A stretch of 64,000 nucleotides of DNA, taken from Triticum aestivum. Its lineage: Eukaryota; Streptophyta; Magnoliopsida; Poales; Poaceae. The position numbers and the translations under genes are program-made. Every line of letters begins with the position of its first letter. The first letter of the stretch is position 1. Under the pieces are notes generated by a model, which made no database searches, was not told where the DNA came from, and saw only the letters and a program-made list of their open reading frames with translations. Below, piece after piece: positions 11,640-23,286 of the stretch. The stretch lies in the NCBI RefSeq assembly GCF_018294505.1, contig NC_057802.1, positions 308,839,193 to 308,903,192 on the forward strand, written 5' to 3'.

Positions 11640-14360
11640 TCGGTATTTGATACTGGTTCAGTTGCTAAGAGTAACTCGAAACGGGAGTTGCAAAATAAAC
11701 AGAGACTAGTTAAGGGCGAGGTGATGATGTGTGTTGGAAGTGATTCCAAGGTTGATAAGATCACCATCGCACACTCCCTTTACCTTCGGGATTAGTGTTG
11801 AACCTAAAATAAATGTTATTTGGTGTTTGCGTTGAGCATGAATATGATTGGATCATGTTTATTGCAATATGGTTATTCATTTAAGTCGAAGAATAATTGT
11901 TGTTCTATTTACATGAATAAAACCTTCTATGGTCATACACTCAATAAAAATGGTTTATTGAATCTCGATCGTAGTAATACACATATTCATAACATTGGAG
12001 CCAAAAGATGCAAAGTTAATATTGATAGTGCAACTTATTTATGGCACTGCCGTTTAGGTCATATTGGTGTAAAGCGCATGAAGAAACTCCATGCTGATGG
12101 GCTTTTGGAATCACTTGATGCTTGCGAACCATGCCTCATGGGCAAGATGACTAAAGACTCCGTTCTACGGAACAATGGAGCGAGCAACTGACTTATTGGA
12201 AATAATACATGCTGATGTATGCGGTCCGATGAGTGTTGAGGCTCGCGGCAGGTATCGTTATTTTCTGGCCTTCACAGATGATTTGAGAAGATATGGGTAT
12301 ATCTAATTGATGATACACAAGTCTGGAACATTTGAAAAGTTCATAGAATTTCAGAGTGAAGTGGAGAATCATCGTAACAAGAAAATAAAGTTTCTACGAT
12401 CTGATCGCGGAGGCAAATAATTGAGTTACGAGCTTGGCCTTCATTTAAAACAATGTGCAATAGTTTCACAACTCACGCCACCTGGAACACCATAGCGTAA
12501 TGGTGTGTCCGAACGTCGTAACCATACTTTATTAGATATAGTGCGATCTATGATGTCTCTTACCAATTTACCACTATCATTTTGGGGTTATGCATTAGAG
12601 ACAGCTACATTCACGTTAAATAGGGCACCATCTAAATCCGTTGAGATGACACCATATGAACTATGGTTTGGCAAGAAACCTAGGCTGTCGTTTCTTAAAG
12701 TTTGGGGTTACGATGCTTATGTCAAAAAGTTTCAGCCTGATAAGCTCAAACCCAAACCGGAGAAGTGCGTCTTCATAGGATACTCAAAAGAAACTGTTGG
12801 GTACACCTTCTATCACAGATCTGAAGGCAAGTTCTTTGTTGCTAAGAATGGATCCTTTCTAGAGAAGGAGTTTTTCTCGAAAGAAGTGAGTGGGAGGAAA
12901 GTAGAACTTGATGAGGTAATTGTACCTGCTCCCTTATTGGAAAGTAGTTCATCACAGAAAACATTTCCAGTGATTCCTACACCAATTAGTGAGGAAGCTA
13001 ATGATGATGATCATGAAACTTCTGATCAAGTTACTACCGAACCTCGTCGGTCAACCAGAGTAAGATCCGCACCAGAGTGGTACGGTAATCCTGTTCTGGA
13101 GGTCATGTTACTTGACCATGATGAACCTACGAACTATGAGGAAGCGATGATGAGCCCAGATTCCGCGAAATGGCTTGAGGCCATGAAATCTGAGATGGGA
13201 TCCATGTATGAGAACAAAGTGTGGACTTTGGGTGACTTGCTCGATGATCAACAAGCCATTGAGAATAAATGGATCTTCAAGAGGAAGATGGACGCTAATA
13301 GTAGTGTTACTATCTACAAAGCTCGAATTGTCGCAAAAGGTTTTCGACAAGTTCAAGGTGTTGACTACGATGAGATTTTCTCACTCGTATCGATGCTTAA
13401 AGTCTGTCCGAATCATGTTAGCAATTGCCGCATTTTATGAAATGGGGCAAATGGATGTCAAAACTGCATTCCTTAATGGATTAATTAAATAAGAGTTGTA
13501 TATGATGCAACCAGAAGGTTTTCTCAATCCTAAAGGTGCTAACAAAGTGTGTAAGCTCTAGTGATCCATTTCTGGACTGGTGCAAGCATCTCGGAGTTGG
13601 AATGTACGCTTTGATAGTGTGATCAAAGCATATGGTTTTATACTATTTTTGGAGAAGCCTGTATTTACAAGAAAGTGAGTGGGAGCACTACAAACTTTCT
13701 GATAAGTATATGTGAATGACATATTGTTGATCGGAAATGATGTAGAATTTTTCTGGAAAGCATAAAGGAGTGTTTGAAAGGAGTTTTTCAAAGAAAGACC
13801 TCGGTGAAGCTTCTTACATATTGAGCGTCATGATCTATAGAGATAGATCAAGATGCTTGATAAGTCTTTTCAATGAGTACACACCTTGACAAGTTTTTGA
13901 AGTAGTTCAAAATAGGAACAGTCAAAGAAGGAGTTCTTGCCTGTGTTGCAAGGTGTGAAGTTGAGTAAGACTGAAAGTCATTCCCTATGCCTCAGCCATA
14001 GGTTCTATAGAGTATGCCATGCTGTGTACCAGACCTATTTAATACCCTGCCCTTAGTTTGGCAAGGGAGTACAATAGTGATCTAGGAGTAGATCACTGGA
14101 CATTGGTCAAAATTATCCATAGAGCACTAAGGAAATATTTCTCGGTTATGGAGGTGATAAAGAGTTTGTCGTAAAGAGTTATGTTGATGCAAGCTTTGAC
14201 ACCGATTTGGATGACTCTGAGTCTCGATCTGGATACATATTGAAAGTGGGAGCATTGATCTAGAGTAGCTCCGTGCAGAGCATTGTAGACATAGAAATTT
14301 GCAAAATACATACGGATCTGAATGTGGCAGACCCATTGACTAAACCTCTCTCACAAGCAA
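11640..14360 (+). pseudogene. Copia pol: protease, integrase, RT, RNase H, decayed
   Basis: Domains appear in Copia order. Protease has the active-site motif FDTGS (about 11648-11662). The GAG-pre-integrase zinc domain has WHCRLGHIGVKRMKKLH (about 12040-12090). The integrase core runs about 12190-12700 and is split by stops at 12305 and 12418. A long open piece at 12505-13440 covers the integrase C-terminus and start of RT (KWIFKRKMD, YKARIVAKGF). After a frameshift near 13400 comes QMDVKTAFLNG, and the catalytic box reads YVNDILLIGND (about 13706), so the first catalytic Asp is changed to Asn. RNase H is shortened by an internal deletion but keeps HTDLNVADPLTKPL near 14320. The product is clearly non-functional. 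Confidence 0.9.
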
Positions 14361-14395
14361 AACATGATCACACCTTAGTACTCTTTGGGCGTTAA

Positions 14396-14531
14396 TCACA
14401 TGGCGATGTGAAGTAGATTATTGACTCTGGTAAACCCTTTGGGTATTGGTCACATGGCGATGTGAACTATAGAGTGTTAAATCACATGACGATGTGAACT
14501 ATTGGTGTTAACTCACATGGCGATGTGAACT
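14396..14531 (+). repeat. Palindromic CACATGGCGATGTG repeats in Copia 3' region
   Basis: Four copies of TCACATGRCGATGTGAA, an imperfect palindrome (CACAT/ATGTG), lie 36-65 bp apart between the pol end and the polypurine tract. The repeated spacer text includes GATTATTGACTCT. Similar repeats are seen in this element family. They could form small RNA hairpins, but no function is shown. Confidence 0.8.
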
Positions 14532-14548
14532 AGATTATTGACTCTAGT

Positions 14549-14561
14549 GCAAATGGGAGAC
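14549..14561 (+). promoter_or_regulatory. Polypurine tract of the Copia element
   Basis: The purine-rich GCAAATGGGAGAC directly precedes the 3' LTR start TGAAGGAAATATGCC. It is the normal primer site for plus-strand DNA synthesis. Confidence 0.8.
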
Positions 14562-16277
14562 TGAAGGAAATATGCCCTAGAGGTAATAATAAAGTTGTTA
14601 TTTATATTTCCTTATATGATGATAAATGTTTATTATTCATGCTAGAATTGTATTAACCGGAAACTTAGTACATGTGTGGATACATAGACAAACAGAGTGT
14701 CCCTAGTATGCCTCTACTTGACTAGCTCATTAATCAAAGATGGTTAAGTTTCCTAGCCATAGACATGTGTTGTCATTTGATGAAAGAGATCACATCATTA
14801 GAGAATGATGTGATGGACAAGTCCCATCCGTTAGCTTAGCACTATGATCGTTTAGTTTATTGCTATTGCTTTCTTCATGACTTATACATGTTCCTCTAAC
14901 TATGAGATTATGCAACCCCTGAATACCAGAGGAACACTTAGTGTGCTATCAAATGTCACAACGTAACTGGGTGATTATAAAGATGCTCTACAGGTGTCTC
15001 CGATGGTGTTTGTTGAGTTGGCATAGATCGAGATTAGGATTTGTCACTCCATGTATCGGAGAGGTATCTCTGGGCCCTCTCGGTAATGATCATCACTGTA
15101 AGCCTTGCAAGCAATGTGACTAATGAGTTAGTTGCAGGATGATTCATTATGGAACGAGTAAAGAGACTTGCCAGTAACGAGATTGAACTAGGTATGAGGA
15201 TACCGACGGTCGAATCTCGGGCAAGTAACATACCGATGACAAAGGGAACAACGTATGTTGTTATGCGGTTGGACCGATAAAGATCTTCGTAGAATATGTT
15301 GGAGCCAATATGAGCATCCAGGTTCCGCTATTGGTTATTGACCGGAGATGTGTCTCGGTCATGTCTACATAGTTCTCGAACCCGTAGGGTCCGCACGCTT
15401 AACGTTCAATGACGATTTGTAGTATGAGTTATGTGTTTTGATGACCGAAGTTTGTTCGGAGTCCCGGATGAGATCACGAACGTGATGAGGAGTCTCGAAA
15501 TGGTCGCGACATAAATATTGATATATTGGACCATGTTATTCGGACACTAGAAGTGTTCCGGGTAGTTTTGGGTAAAAAGGGAGTGCCGCAAGGGTTACCG
15601 GAGCCCCCCGGGGGAACTAATGGGCCACCATGGGCCTTATTGGAGAGACAGAAGGGCAGCCAGGGGAGGCCGCCCCCCCCTTAGCAGTCCGAATTGGACA
15701 AGGGAAGGGGGGCGCCCCCTTTCCTACTCCCTCTCCCTCTCCTTCCTTCCCCTCGCTTCCTTGTGGAGTAATCCTACTAGGACTAGTAGTCCTAGTAGGA
15801 CTCCCTCTCCTTGTGCGCGCCCCTAGGTCCGGCCAGCCTCCCCCTCCCTCCTTTATTGCGGGGGCAGGGGGCACCCTAGAACACACAAGTTTCTCTTAAC
15901 TGTGTGCGGTGCCGCCTCCACAGTTACACACCTTGGTCATATCGTCGTAGTGCTTAGGCGAAGCCCTTCGCTGGTAACTTCATCATCACCGTCGCCACGC
16001 CATCGTGCTAATGGAACTCTCCCTCAGCCTCAACTGGATCAAGAGCTTGAGGGACGTCATCGTGCTGAACGTGTGCTGAACACGGAGGAATCATACTTTC
16101 GGTACTTGGATCGGTTGGATCGCGAAGACGTTCGACTACATCAACCGCGTTACTTAACGCTTCCACTTTCGGTCTACGAGGGTATGTGGACGCACTCTCC
16201 TCGCTCGTTGCTATGCTTCTCCCAGATAGATCTTGCATGATCGTAGGAAATTTTTTGAACTACTACGTTCCCTAACA
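14562..16277 (+). repeat. 3' LTR of the WIS/Angela-type Copia
   Basis: 1716 bp, starting TGAAGGAAATATGCCC and ending ACGTTCCCTAACA. It is closely similar to the 5' LTR with scattered substitutions. The TATA region reads CTTTATTGCGGGG (about 15861) instead of CTTTATATATGGGG, so this LTR has probably lost its promoter. Confidence 0.93.
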
Positions 16278-16648
16278 ACTTGGGCCTAAGGGAAAGCATT
16301 GGGGAGAAATAAGTGGATGATGGGTTGCGAGAGTGACAGAAGCTTAAACCCTAGTTTATACATTATTCCGTAAGTGGCTGATTTGGATCCATAAATTTCA
16401 TGTTATGTTTAGATTTATCTTAATTCTTCTTTCGTAGTTGCGGATGCTTGCAAGAGGGGGTAATCGTAAGAGGTTGCTTGTTCAACTAAGAACAACACCC
16501 TAGCACCGGTCCACCCACATATCAAATTATCAAAGTAGCGAACACGAATCAACTAAACATGATGAACGTGACTAGACAAAAATTACCATGTTTCCTCGAG
16601 AACACTTTGCTTATTATAAGAGAATTTTCTGGCTTATCCTTGCTACTT
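16278..16648 (+). mobile_element. Gypsy-like LTR, right part
   Basis: Continuation of the LTR interrupted at 7772: ACTTGGGCCTAAGGG, then a typical string including GATGGGTTGCGAGAGTGACA, the CACCGGTCCACCCACATATC block and CGAGAACACTTTGCTTATTA. It stops near 16648, where a minus-strand LTR remnant begins. Confidence 0.6.
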
Positions 16649-17230
16649 GTCCGCTGCTTTGGGATTTCCCCGAAGAGGAGAGATGTAGCAAAGTAGAGAT
16701 AAGTATTTCCCTCATTTAAGAACCAATATTATCAATCTAGTAGGAGAATAACACAGAACCTCGTGAACAACACATGCACACACAAAAGCAAATACTTGCA
16801 CCCGACGCAAACAAGAGGGTTCTCAATCCCCTTGGCGGTTACTTGCAAGGATTAAATCTCGTAGTGGTAGACAGATAAATTGCAAAGATAAAATAAAAGT
16901 AAATAGAAAATTGCAACAAGTTTTTGTTTTTGTTTTTGTACATGATAAAGGTAGACCCGAGGGCCATAGTTTTCACTAGAAGCTTCTCTCTCGAGCACAT
17001 ACATATGGTGGGTGAACAAATTACTGTTGGAAAATTGATAGAGAAGTGCATAGTTGTGATGATATTCAAGGCAATGATCATGTATATAGGCATCATGTCC
17101 GAGACAAGTAGACCGACTCCTTCCTGCATCTACTAATATTACTCTACCAATCGACCGCTATCCAGCATGCATCTACGGTATTAAGTATAAAACATAGTAA
17201 CGCCTTAAGCAAATGACATGATGTAGAAGG
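16648..17230 (-). mobile_element. LTR remnant related to the 3734-5316 LTR
   Basis: Same order of blocks as 3750-4340: TTTCCCCGAAGAGGAGAG, TATCAATCTAGTAGGAG, GGTGGGTGAACAAATTACTG, AGGCAATGATCATGTATATAGG, GACATGATGTAGA. The copies are clearly diverged. No internal domain is attached and both ends are missing. Confidence 0.65.
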
Positions 17231-17440
17231 GGAAACGTTTCTCTGGGAATCACTGTGTGGGATGTACCTACGAACGGAAACGATTGAGCATGCATAATTG
17301 TATCTGATGGCTAGCCCGATGGCACACGAGCTCATTTTGCGCAGCGTGTGTGACCGGAGGGCCTATCCCCGATGGTTTCTGGGTCGTGTGGGAAGGAACC
17401 CCCTATCGCCCACACTCACCAGGCGACGGTTTAAAATGTC
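17231..17440. other. Short unassigned segment, possible DNA-transposon fragment
   Basis: Contains GGCGACGGTTTAAAATGTCGTCGC, an imperfect palindrome (GCGACG...CGTCGC) of the kind found in some Triticeae DNA transposon ends. No transposase and no paired terminal repeat was found. Confidence 0.25.
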
Positions 17441-17445
17441 GTCGC

Positions 17446-17784
17446 GGAAAGGGGTTAAAAACCATTTGCATAGCAGCTCACCAGTGGCACATCCAACTTG
17501 GATTCCTTGACGGACTCGGTACCTTCGTGCATATCAACCAAACTACCCCAAATTTCCTTTACATTCTCAAGGCGGATGATTTTGTTTGAATTCTTCGGGG
17601 CACAATCCATTGAAGAGAATATCACAACCTTGAGCATTGTATTGCAACATCTTCAATTCTTCCGCGGTCGCTTCACGATCCGGTTCTCTACCATCTTCAT
17701 AGAATTCACCTTGCAAGCCAACACGCACAATAGCCCAAACGGCGGGGTTATGACCAAGAATATGCATTTTCATCTTATCCTTCC
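17446..17784 (-). pseudogene. Copia gag (DUF4219/UBN2), part downstream of the inserted LTR
   Basis: Minus-strand gag that continues directly from 19477-19536 once the solo LTR is set aside. It begins DKMKMHILGHNPAVWAIV and passes through the acidic block EATAEELKMLQYNAQG. After a one-base shift near 17590 it continues with ENVKEIWGSLVDMHEGTE. DUF4219/UBN2 gag domains of Copia elements show this order. It stops near 17446, so the element is truncated. The pol region and LTRs of this older Copia are not seen in the window. Confidence 0.75.
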
Positions 17785-19476
17785 TGTTGGGGAACGTAGT
17801 AATTCAAAAATTACGATCACGCAAGATCTAACTAGGAGATGCATAACAACGAGAGGGGAGAGTGTGTCTACGTACCCTCGTAGACCGAAAGTGGAAGCGT
17901 TTATCAACGCGGTTGATGTAGTCGTAAACCTTCACGATCCGTCCCGATCAAGTACCGAACATACGGCACCTCCGTGTTCAGCACACGTTCAGCTCGATGA
18001 CATCCTCGCCTTCTTGATCCAGCAAGACGGGCGAAGTAGTAGATGAGTTCTGGCAGCACGACGGCGTGGTGACGGTGTTGGTGAAGAACAATCTCCGCAG
18101 TGCTTCGCCTAAGCACTACGGAAACTATGACAGAGGATAAACTAGAGGGAACGGGGTTGCCAGCACACGGCTTGGTGTTTCTTCATGTGTCTTGGGTGCT
18201 AGCCCTACCCCTCTATTTATATATTGAGCCTTGGGGTCGAACCTTGGAGTAAAAGCCTCCTCAAAGTCGGTTTTGCCCGAAAGGCAAGAGTCCTTCTCGG
18301 ACTCCAGGGCTAGACGCCAGGGTTCCCGGCATCTACCCCCTAGACGCCAGGGTTCCTGGCGTCTAGCCTCTGGTCTCCACAAAACTTCCTTTTGCACTTT
18401 CCAAAAGCCTCGTGGGCTTTCCCCTTTGGCCCAAATAAAGTGTTCTCGTACCCAAACATTTCGGGAGAAATCCGGAACCCCTTCCGGAGACCAAACACTA
18501 TTATCCCATATATCAATCTTTATCTTTGGACCATTCCGGATTTCCTCGTCATGTCCGTGATCTCATCCGGGACTCCAAACAACATTCGGTCACCGACATA
18601 CATAACTCATATAATACTATATCGTCAACGAACGTTAAGCGTGTGGACCCTTCGGGTTCGAGAACTATGTAGACATGACCGAGACACCTCTTTAGTCAAT
18701 AACCAATAGCGGAACCTAGATGCCCATATTGTTTCCTACATATTCTATGAAGATCTTTATCGGTCGAACCGCATAACAACATACATTGTTCCCTTTGTCA
18801 TCGGTATGTTACTTGCCCGAGATTCGATCATCGGTATCCTCATACCTAATTCAATCTTGTTACCGGCAAGTCTCTTTACTCGTTCTGTAATGCATCATCC
18901 CGCAACTAACTCATTAGTCACATTGCTTGCAAGGCTTTATAGTGATGATCATTATCGAGAGGGCCCATAGATACCTCTTTGATACACGGAGTGACAAATC
19001 CTAATCTCGATCTATGCCAACTCAACAGACACAATCGGGGACACCTGTAGAGCATCTTTATAATCACTCAGTTACATTGTGATGTTTGATAGCACACTAA
19101 GTGTTCCTCCGGTATACGGGAGTTGCATAATCTTATAGTCATAGGAACATGTATAAGTCATGAAGAAAGCAATAGCAATAAACTAAACGATCATAGTGAT
19201 AAGCTAACGGATGGGTCTTGTCCACCACATCATTCTTTAATGATGTGATCCCATTCATCAAATGACAACACATGTCAATGGCTAGGAAACATAACCATCT
19301 TTGATTAACGAGCTAGTCAAGTAGAGGCATACTAGGGACACTCTGTTTGTCTATGTATTCACACATGTACTAAGTTTCTGGTTAATACAATTCAAGCATG
19401 AATAATAAACATTTACCATGATATAAGGAAACATAAATAACAACTTTATTATTGCCTCTAGGGCATATTTCCTTCA
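17785..19476 (-). mobile_element. Solo LTR, WIS/Angela type, inside a Copia gag
   Basis: 1692 bp in minus orientation: the plus strand starts TGTTGGGGAACGTAGTAATT and ends GGGCATATTTCCTTCA, the exact complement of the family's ends. A perfect target duplication CTTCC flanks it (17780-17784 and 19477-19481). No internal sequence remains, so it is a solo LTR left by recombination between two LTRs. It interrupts the gag coding frame at 17784/19477. Confidence 0.95.
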
Positions 19477-19536
19477 CTTCCAACTAGCAAATTTTGTACC
19501 ATCAAAATAAGGACCTCTACGGTGATAGTTACCCTT
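19477..19536 (-). pseudogene. Copia gag, part upstream of the inserted LTR
   Basis: Sixty bases encoding GPYFDGTKFASWK and a short N-terminal piece. This is the start of the DUF4219 motif whose continuation is at 17446-17784. The 5' side is cut at 19537 by the CACTA element. Thus two insertions have hit one gag within 60 bp. Confidence 0.8.
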
Positions 19537-19565
19537 CACTACAAAAAAAGACACATCCGTGACAT
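19537..19565 (+). repeat. CACTA terminal inverted repeat (left)
   Basis: CACTACAAAAAAAGACACAT, followed by a subterminal region with many TGTGACA/TCATGACA repeats (19560-19690). These are typical transposase-binding subterminal repeats of this superfamily. Confidence 0.85.
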
Positions 19566-20059
19566 TTTGGGCGGAACGAAATTTTTTTCTGTGATACTTA
19601 TGACACTTCTATGATGATAATTGTGACAAAACCCAGTATCATCATAGATGTGGTGGGATCCTACTTCTGTGACAAAAAATCATGACAGAAAATGGGCTTT
19701 TCGTCCTGGGCGGGACAGAGACGCAGCTGCATGACATTCTTTGGGCCGTCCATGACGGAGAAAACCGTGGTAGAAGCGAGGGCGAGAATAATATCGGGGA
19801 GTTCCCGGTTACGGTGGGTGGTCAGGGGCCGAGCGATGCGTGTTTCTCTCGTACACGTACGCGCGTGGGTGCGAGGCATTGGGCTCTAACTGAACCCGAG
19901 CGAGGCATTCGCCTACTGAACCCGAGCGATTGCACTGCAGGCTACGCATTACTGAACCTGAGCGATCGATCGATGGCTGTTAACAGAACCCGATCGAGCG
20001 ATTCCTTCGCTACTGCTGCTAACTAAAGCTGATCGAACCTGCTGCCTCTTGATGAACAG

Positions 20060-20460
20060 TGAGCGTTGTTGGGGGTTTGGATGAACAGTTCCCGGTGGGG
20101 GGTTGGATGAACAGGAACCCGTGGTAGTAGATGCCGTTGCCGCTGGATGAACAAGACCCCGATCGATCGAGCCAGTGGATGAATAGGAGCGCGTGGAGGG
20201 CTGGATGAACAGGACCCCGTGGAGGGCTAGTTGAACAGTAGCCGGTGGAGGGCTGGATGAACAATAGCCCGTGGAGGGGTGGTTGAATAGGACCCCGTGG
20301 AGAGGGCTGGTTGAACAGTAGCCGGTGGAGGAGCACACGGTGGAGGCTGGATGAACAGGTGCCCGTGGATGAACAGTCACAGGTGGAGGCTGGAGGAGGT
20401 CGACGGTGGATGAACAGTTGCCCGTGGAGGTTGGAGGAGGTCAACGGTGGAGATGAACAG
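20060..20460 (+). repeat. Minisatellite with GGATGAACAG motif in CACTA end
   Basis: About a dozen imperfect units of 30-40 bp built from CCCGTGGAGGGCTGGATGAACAGG. Variants have TTGAACAGTAGCC in place of GATGAACAGGACC. Open frames across this array are by-products of the repetition. Confidence 0.75.
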
Positions 20461-20477
20461 TATCCCGTGGAGTCCCG

Positions 20478-20740
20478 TTTTGCGGTTCGCCACACCCCTC
20501 CCAATGAACAGGACCCCCGTTTCGACCATAGCGCTCCAACACAAGTCCGTTTCCTCCATTTTGCGGTACGCCACACCCCTCCCGATCAACAGGACCTCGT
20601 TTCGACCGTAGGAGGTCCAAGAGAAGTCCGTTTCCTCCGTTTTGCGGTACGCCAGACCCCTCCCGATGAACAGGATCTCGTTTCGACTGTGGCCGGTTGA
20701 ACACAAGGCTGTTTCCTTCGTTCTGCGGTACACCAGGCCT
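20478..20740 (+). repeat. 81-bp tandem repeat, three units plus part of a fourth
   Basis: TTTTGCGGTWCGCC recurs at 20478, 20559, 20640 and (as TTCTGCGG) 20721, exactly 81 bp apart. Each unit also holds CTCCCRATSAACAGGA and TCCGTTTCCTCC. It is part of the CACTA subterminal region. Confidence 0.85.
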
Positions 20741-21185
20741 CATTTCCATTGGCTGTTCCGTCCAAGCTGGTTGGCTCCCGATGAACAGCACGCGTTGTGT
20801 TGCCTCCCGATGAACATGACGCATTCCGTTGCCTCCCCATGAACACGATGACGACGCAGTTTCTCCGTTCTGACCCAGCCATGTACACGAGCAATGGCCG
20901 TACGTATGCGCGAGTAGGCATTCGAGACCCCGCCCATATGTACGTACGTGGACGTATTTACTTTCTTGCACCCTGACCACTGTACGTACGTGTACATGCT
21001 ACATGTGCGCCTCTACTACGACACGTGCCCTTCCTTACACGGCCACGGTTCATCGCTGCAGCATGCAGACAGACCGATCTTATGTACGTACAAGTTCGCG
21101 ACCAGAATGACAACGCTACGTACGCTTCGACCAGGTGGGTCCCGACTGTCAAGCACTTCCTTGCGTGCGAAGATGTAGCTGGTGG

Positions 21186-22285
21186 GTCCCAGGAGTCAGG
21201 GAGGTGAATCATTTTTTTGCCCGTAATATGGACGCACATCCTTGTGTGCGAAGATGTAGCTGCTGGGTCCCAGCTGTCCGGGGGGAATGTTTTTTTTTGC
21301 AAAATACGGTGGCCCGTACGGTGGGTCCCTGTTGTCAGGTGGAGGAATAATTATTTTGTGCGTCATAAGGAGGCACTTCCTTGCTGCGGCCGTAGACCCA
21401 GCTGTCAGCCTCTCCACGTACAGTACTCTTCCGATGGAAGTCATTCGTTGACCACATTGACCACGCCGCGCCGAGAGCACCAGGGCGGTGGATGACGGCG
21501 AGGCCTAGGAAGGGGACAACGCGGAGCCGGGGAAAACGCGGCAGTGGATGCCCACGCGGAGAGGAGTACGAGGGTTCACTGATTCGGCTGTGGTGTGAGG
21601 CTGCCATCGCCGCAGAATAACAGGGGGTGTGGGTGAGTAGAGGGATGGCCTGGCCAGCGGTGGGAGTAGTAGGGGGCGGTGATGCTTCCGCGGCATAACA
21701 GCTGGCCACCGGAGGCAGGAGCACGCGGCACTACCGGTGCTGGTTTGGGCGGCTGGAGCAAGAAGACCAGAGGTTGAAGAAGCACTACAGCCGTTGGATG
21801 GACATTGTACGATCACTGGAGCTAGAATCGTTCATATTGACTAAGTTGACAAAGCCCTTCGTCCTCGTCAACTTAGTGGGCCCACAAGTCAGCATCCCAC
21901 TATGCTGGGTCCCAGCTAGCAGGGGTATTCATTTTTTTGTGCATAATAAGGAGGCACTTCCTTGCGTGCCTAGATATAGGTGGTGGGTCTGACCTGTCAG
22001 TGGGGGGAACGTTTTTTTCGCGAAATACAGAGGCCCTTTCGGTGGGTCCCAAATGTCAGGTGGAGGAATCATTATTTTGCGCGTAATAAGGAGGCATTTC
22101 CTTGTGTGCGGCCGTGGACCCAGCTGTCAGCCTCTCCACGTATAGTCCATGTCCGATGGATGTCGTTCGTTGAACACGTTGACCAAGCCGCGCCGAGAGC
22201 GCCAGGGCGGTGGACGACGGCGAGGCCTAGGAAGGGAACGACAAGGAGCCGGGGAAGACTCGGCAGTGGTTGCCCATGCGGTGCG
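21186..22285 (+). repeat. Large direct duplication in CACTA (unit A and start of unit B)
   Basis: A unit of about 720-740 bp (21186-21905) begins again at about 21905. Shared blocks in order are GGTGGGTCCC...TTTTTTTGC, GGAGGCACTTCCTTGC, GACCCAGCTGTCAGCCTCTCC, GGCGAGGCCTAGGAAGGG and GCAGTGGWTGCCCA. Unit B is interrupted at 22286 by Gypsy-1 and resumes at 29028. Confidence 0.8.
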
Positions 22286-22765
22286 TGTCGGTGTCAAAAC
22301 CGGCGGATCTCGGGTAGGGGGTCCCGAATTGTGCGTCTAAGATCGATGGTAACCGGAGACGGGGGACACGATGTTTACCAAGGTTCGGGCCTTCTATATG
22401 GAGGTAATACCCTACTTCCTGCTTGACTGATCTTGATGAACATGAGTGTTACAAGAGTTGATCTACCACGAGATCGTAATGGCTAAACCCTAGGAGCCTA
22501 GCCTATATGAATATGGTAATGAATGTGTCCTATCCGGACTATGCTCTCCGGTTTATATAGACACCGGAGATATCTAGGGTTACATGGGGTCGGTTACATA
22601 AGAAGGAATCTTCACAGCTGGTCGCCTAGCTTGCCTTCCACGCAAAGGAAAGTCCAATCCGGACACGGGTATGGTCTTCGGTCTTTACGTCTTCACAGCC
22701 CATCAGTCCGGCCCAATGAATAACAGGCCGGACGCCCGAGGACCCCTTAGTCCAGGACTCCCTCA
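22286..22765 (-). repeat. 3' LTR of Gypsy-1
   Basis: 480 bp; the plus strand runs TGTCGGTGTCAAAACCGGCG to CAGGACTCCCTCA. It is near-identical in layout to 28549-29027. A minus-strand TATA (TCTATATAAACCGG, about 22550-22563) is shared by both. Confidence 0.9.
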
Positions 22766-23179
22766 GTAGCCCCTGAACCTGGCTTCAATGACGAGGAGTC
22801 CGGCGCGCAGATTGTTTTCGGCATTGCAAGGCGGGTTCCCTCCTTCCGAACTCCGGAATAGTCTTCGGATGTAGTAGATATATCCGGACCTGTGTATATA
22901 ATTACAGAAAATACAATATTGCATGAGTCTAATTTGTTGATAACTGTTTATGACATCCCATCACGCCTGCCCAGTTACTATTTCCAACCGTTGGCTGGCA
23001 CGTCGCCCCACGTCTCCGGACGCGGTTTACTGGCACGTCTGGCCAAGGCAGAGATCGTGTTCCCTTGTTCACGGGATTTTCATTAATGCAAGCGTGGGTA
23101 ACCCAACCGTCCCCTGGGTACAACTCTCTGGGATAGGTAAGTTTCGAGACCCAGGTGGATACGCTTAGTATTTGGGGTC

Positions 23180-23190
23180 TTTATATAGGG
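23180..23190 (+). promoter_or_regulatory. TATA box of the Gypsy-1 antisense gene
   Basis: TTTATATAGGG about 97 bp before the ATG at 23287. It is followed by a pyrimidine-rich leader (CGTCTTCTCCCTTTGTGCTT) as in plant Pol II promoters. It faces opposite to the LTR promoter. Confidence 0.65.
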
Positions 23191-23286
23191 TCCCAGACTC
23201 GTCTTCTCCCTTTGTGCTTGCTTCTTCCTCAACCCTAGCCACCCCAAGTTCCAACCCTCGGGTTCCCATCGCCACCAGCCCTAATC

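Larger units (their letters stand above)
7773..16277 (+). mobile_element. Complete but decayed Copia element, WIS/Angela/BARE type
   Basis: An 8.5 kb Copia retrotransposon with two LTRs (7773-9492 and 14562-16277), a tRNA-iMet-type primer-binding site, gag, protease, integrase, reverse transcriptase and RNase H remnants in Copia order, and a polypurine tract. A perfect five-base target duplication ACTTG flanks it (7768-7772 and 16278-16282). The first LTR has lost the canonical TG start (AGAC in place of TGAA). Many stops and frameshifts plus a deletion in RNase H make it non-autonomous. It sits inside an older Gypsy-like LTR. Confidence 0.93.

Noticed and set aside
14396..14531. CRISPR-like array
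   Set aside because: Repeats are palindromic and few, with unequal spacers, inside a plant Copia element; no cas genes exist in this nuclear genome context.
15617..15899. Pro/Gly-rich frames in both WIS/Angela-type LTRs
   Set aside because: They are fortuitous translation of the GC-rich region before the LTR TATA box.
20019..20980. Minus-strand frames over the CACTA minisatellites
   Set aside because: They are low-complexity repeats of the 81-bp and 30-40 bp units with no conserved domain.
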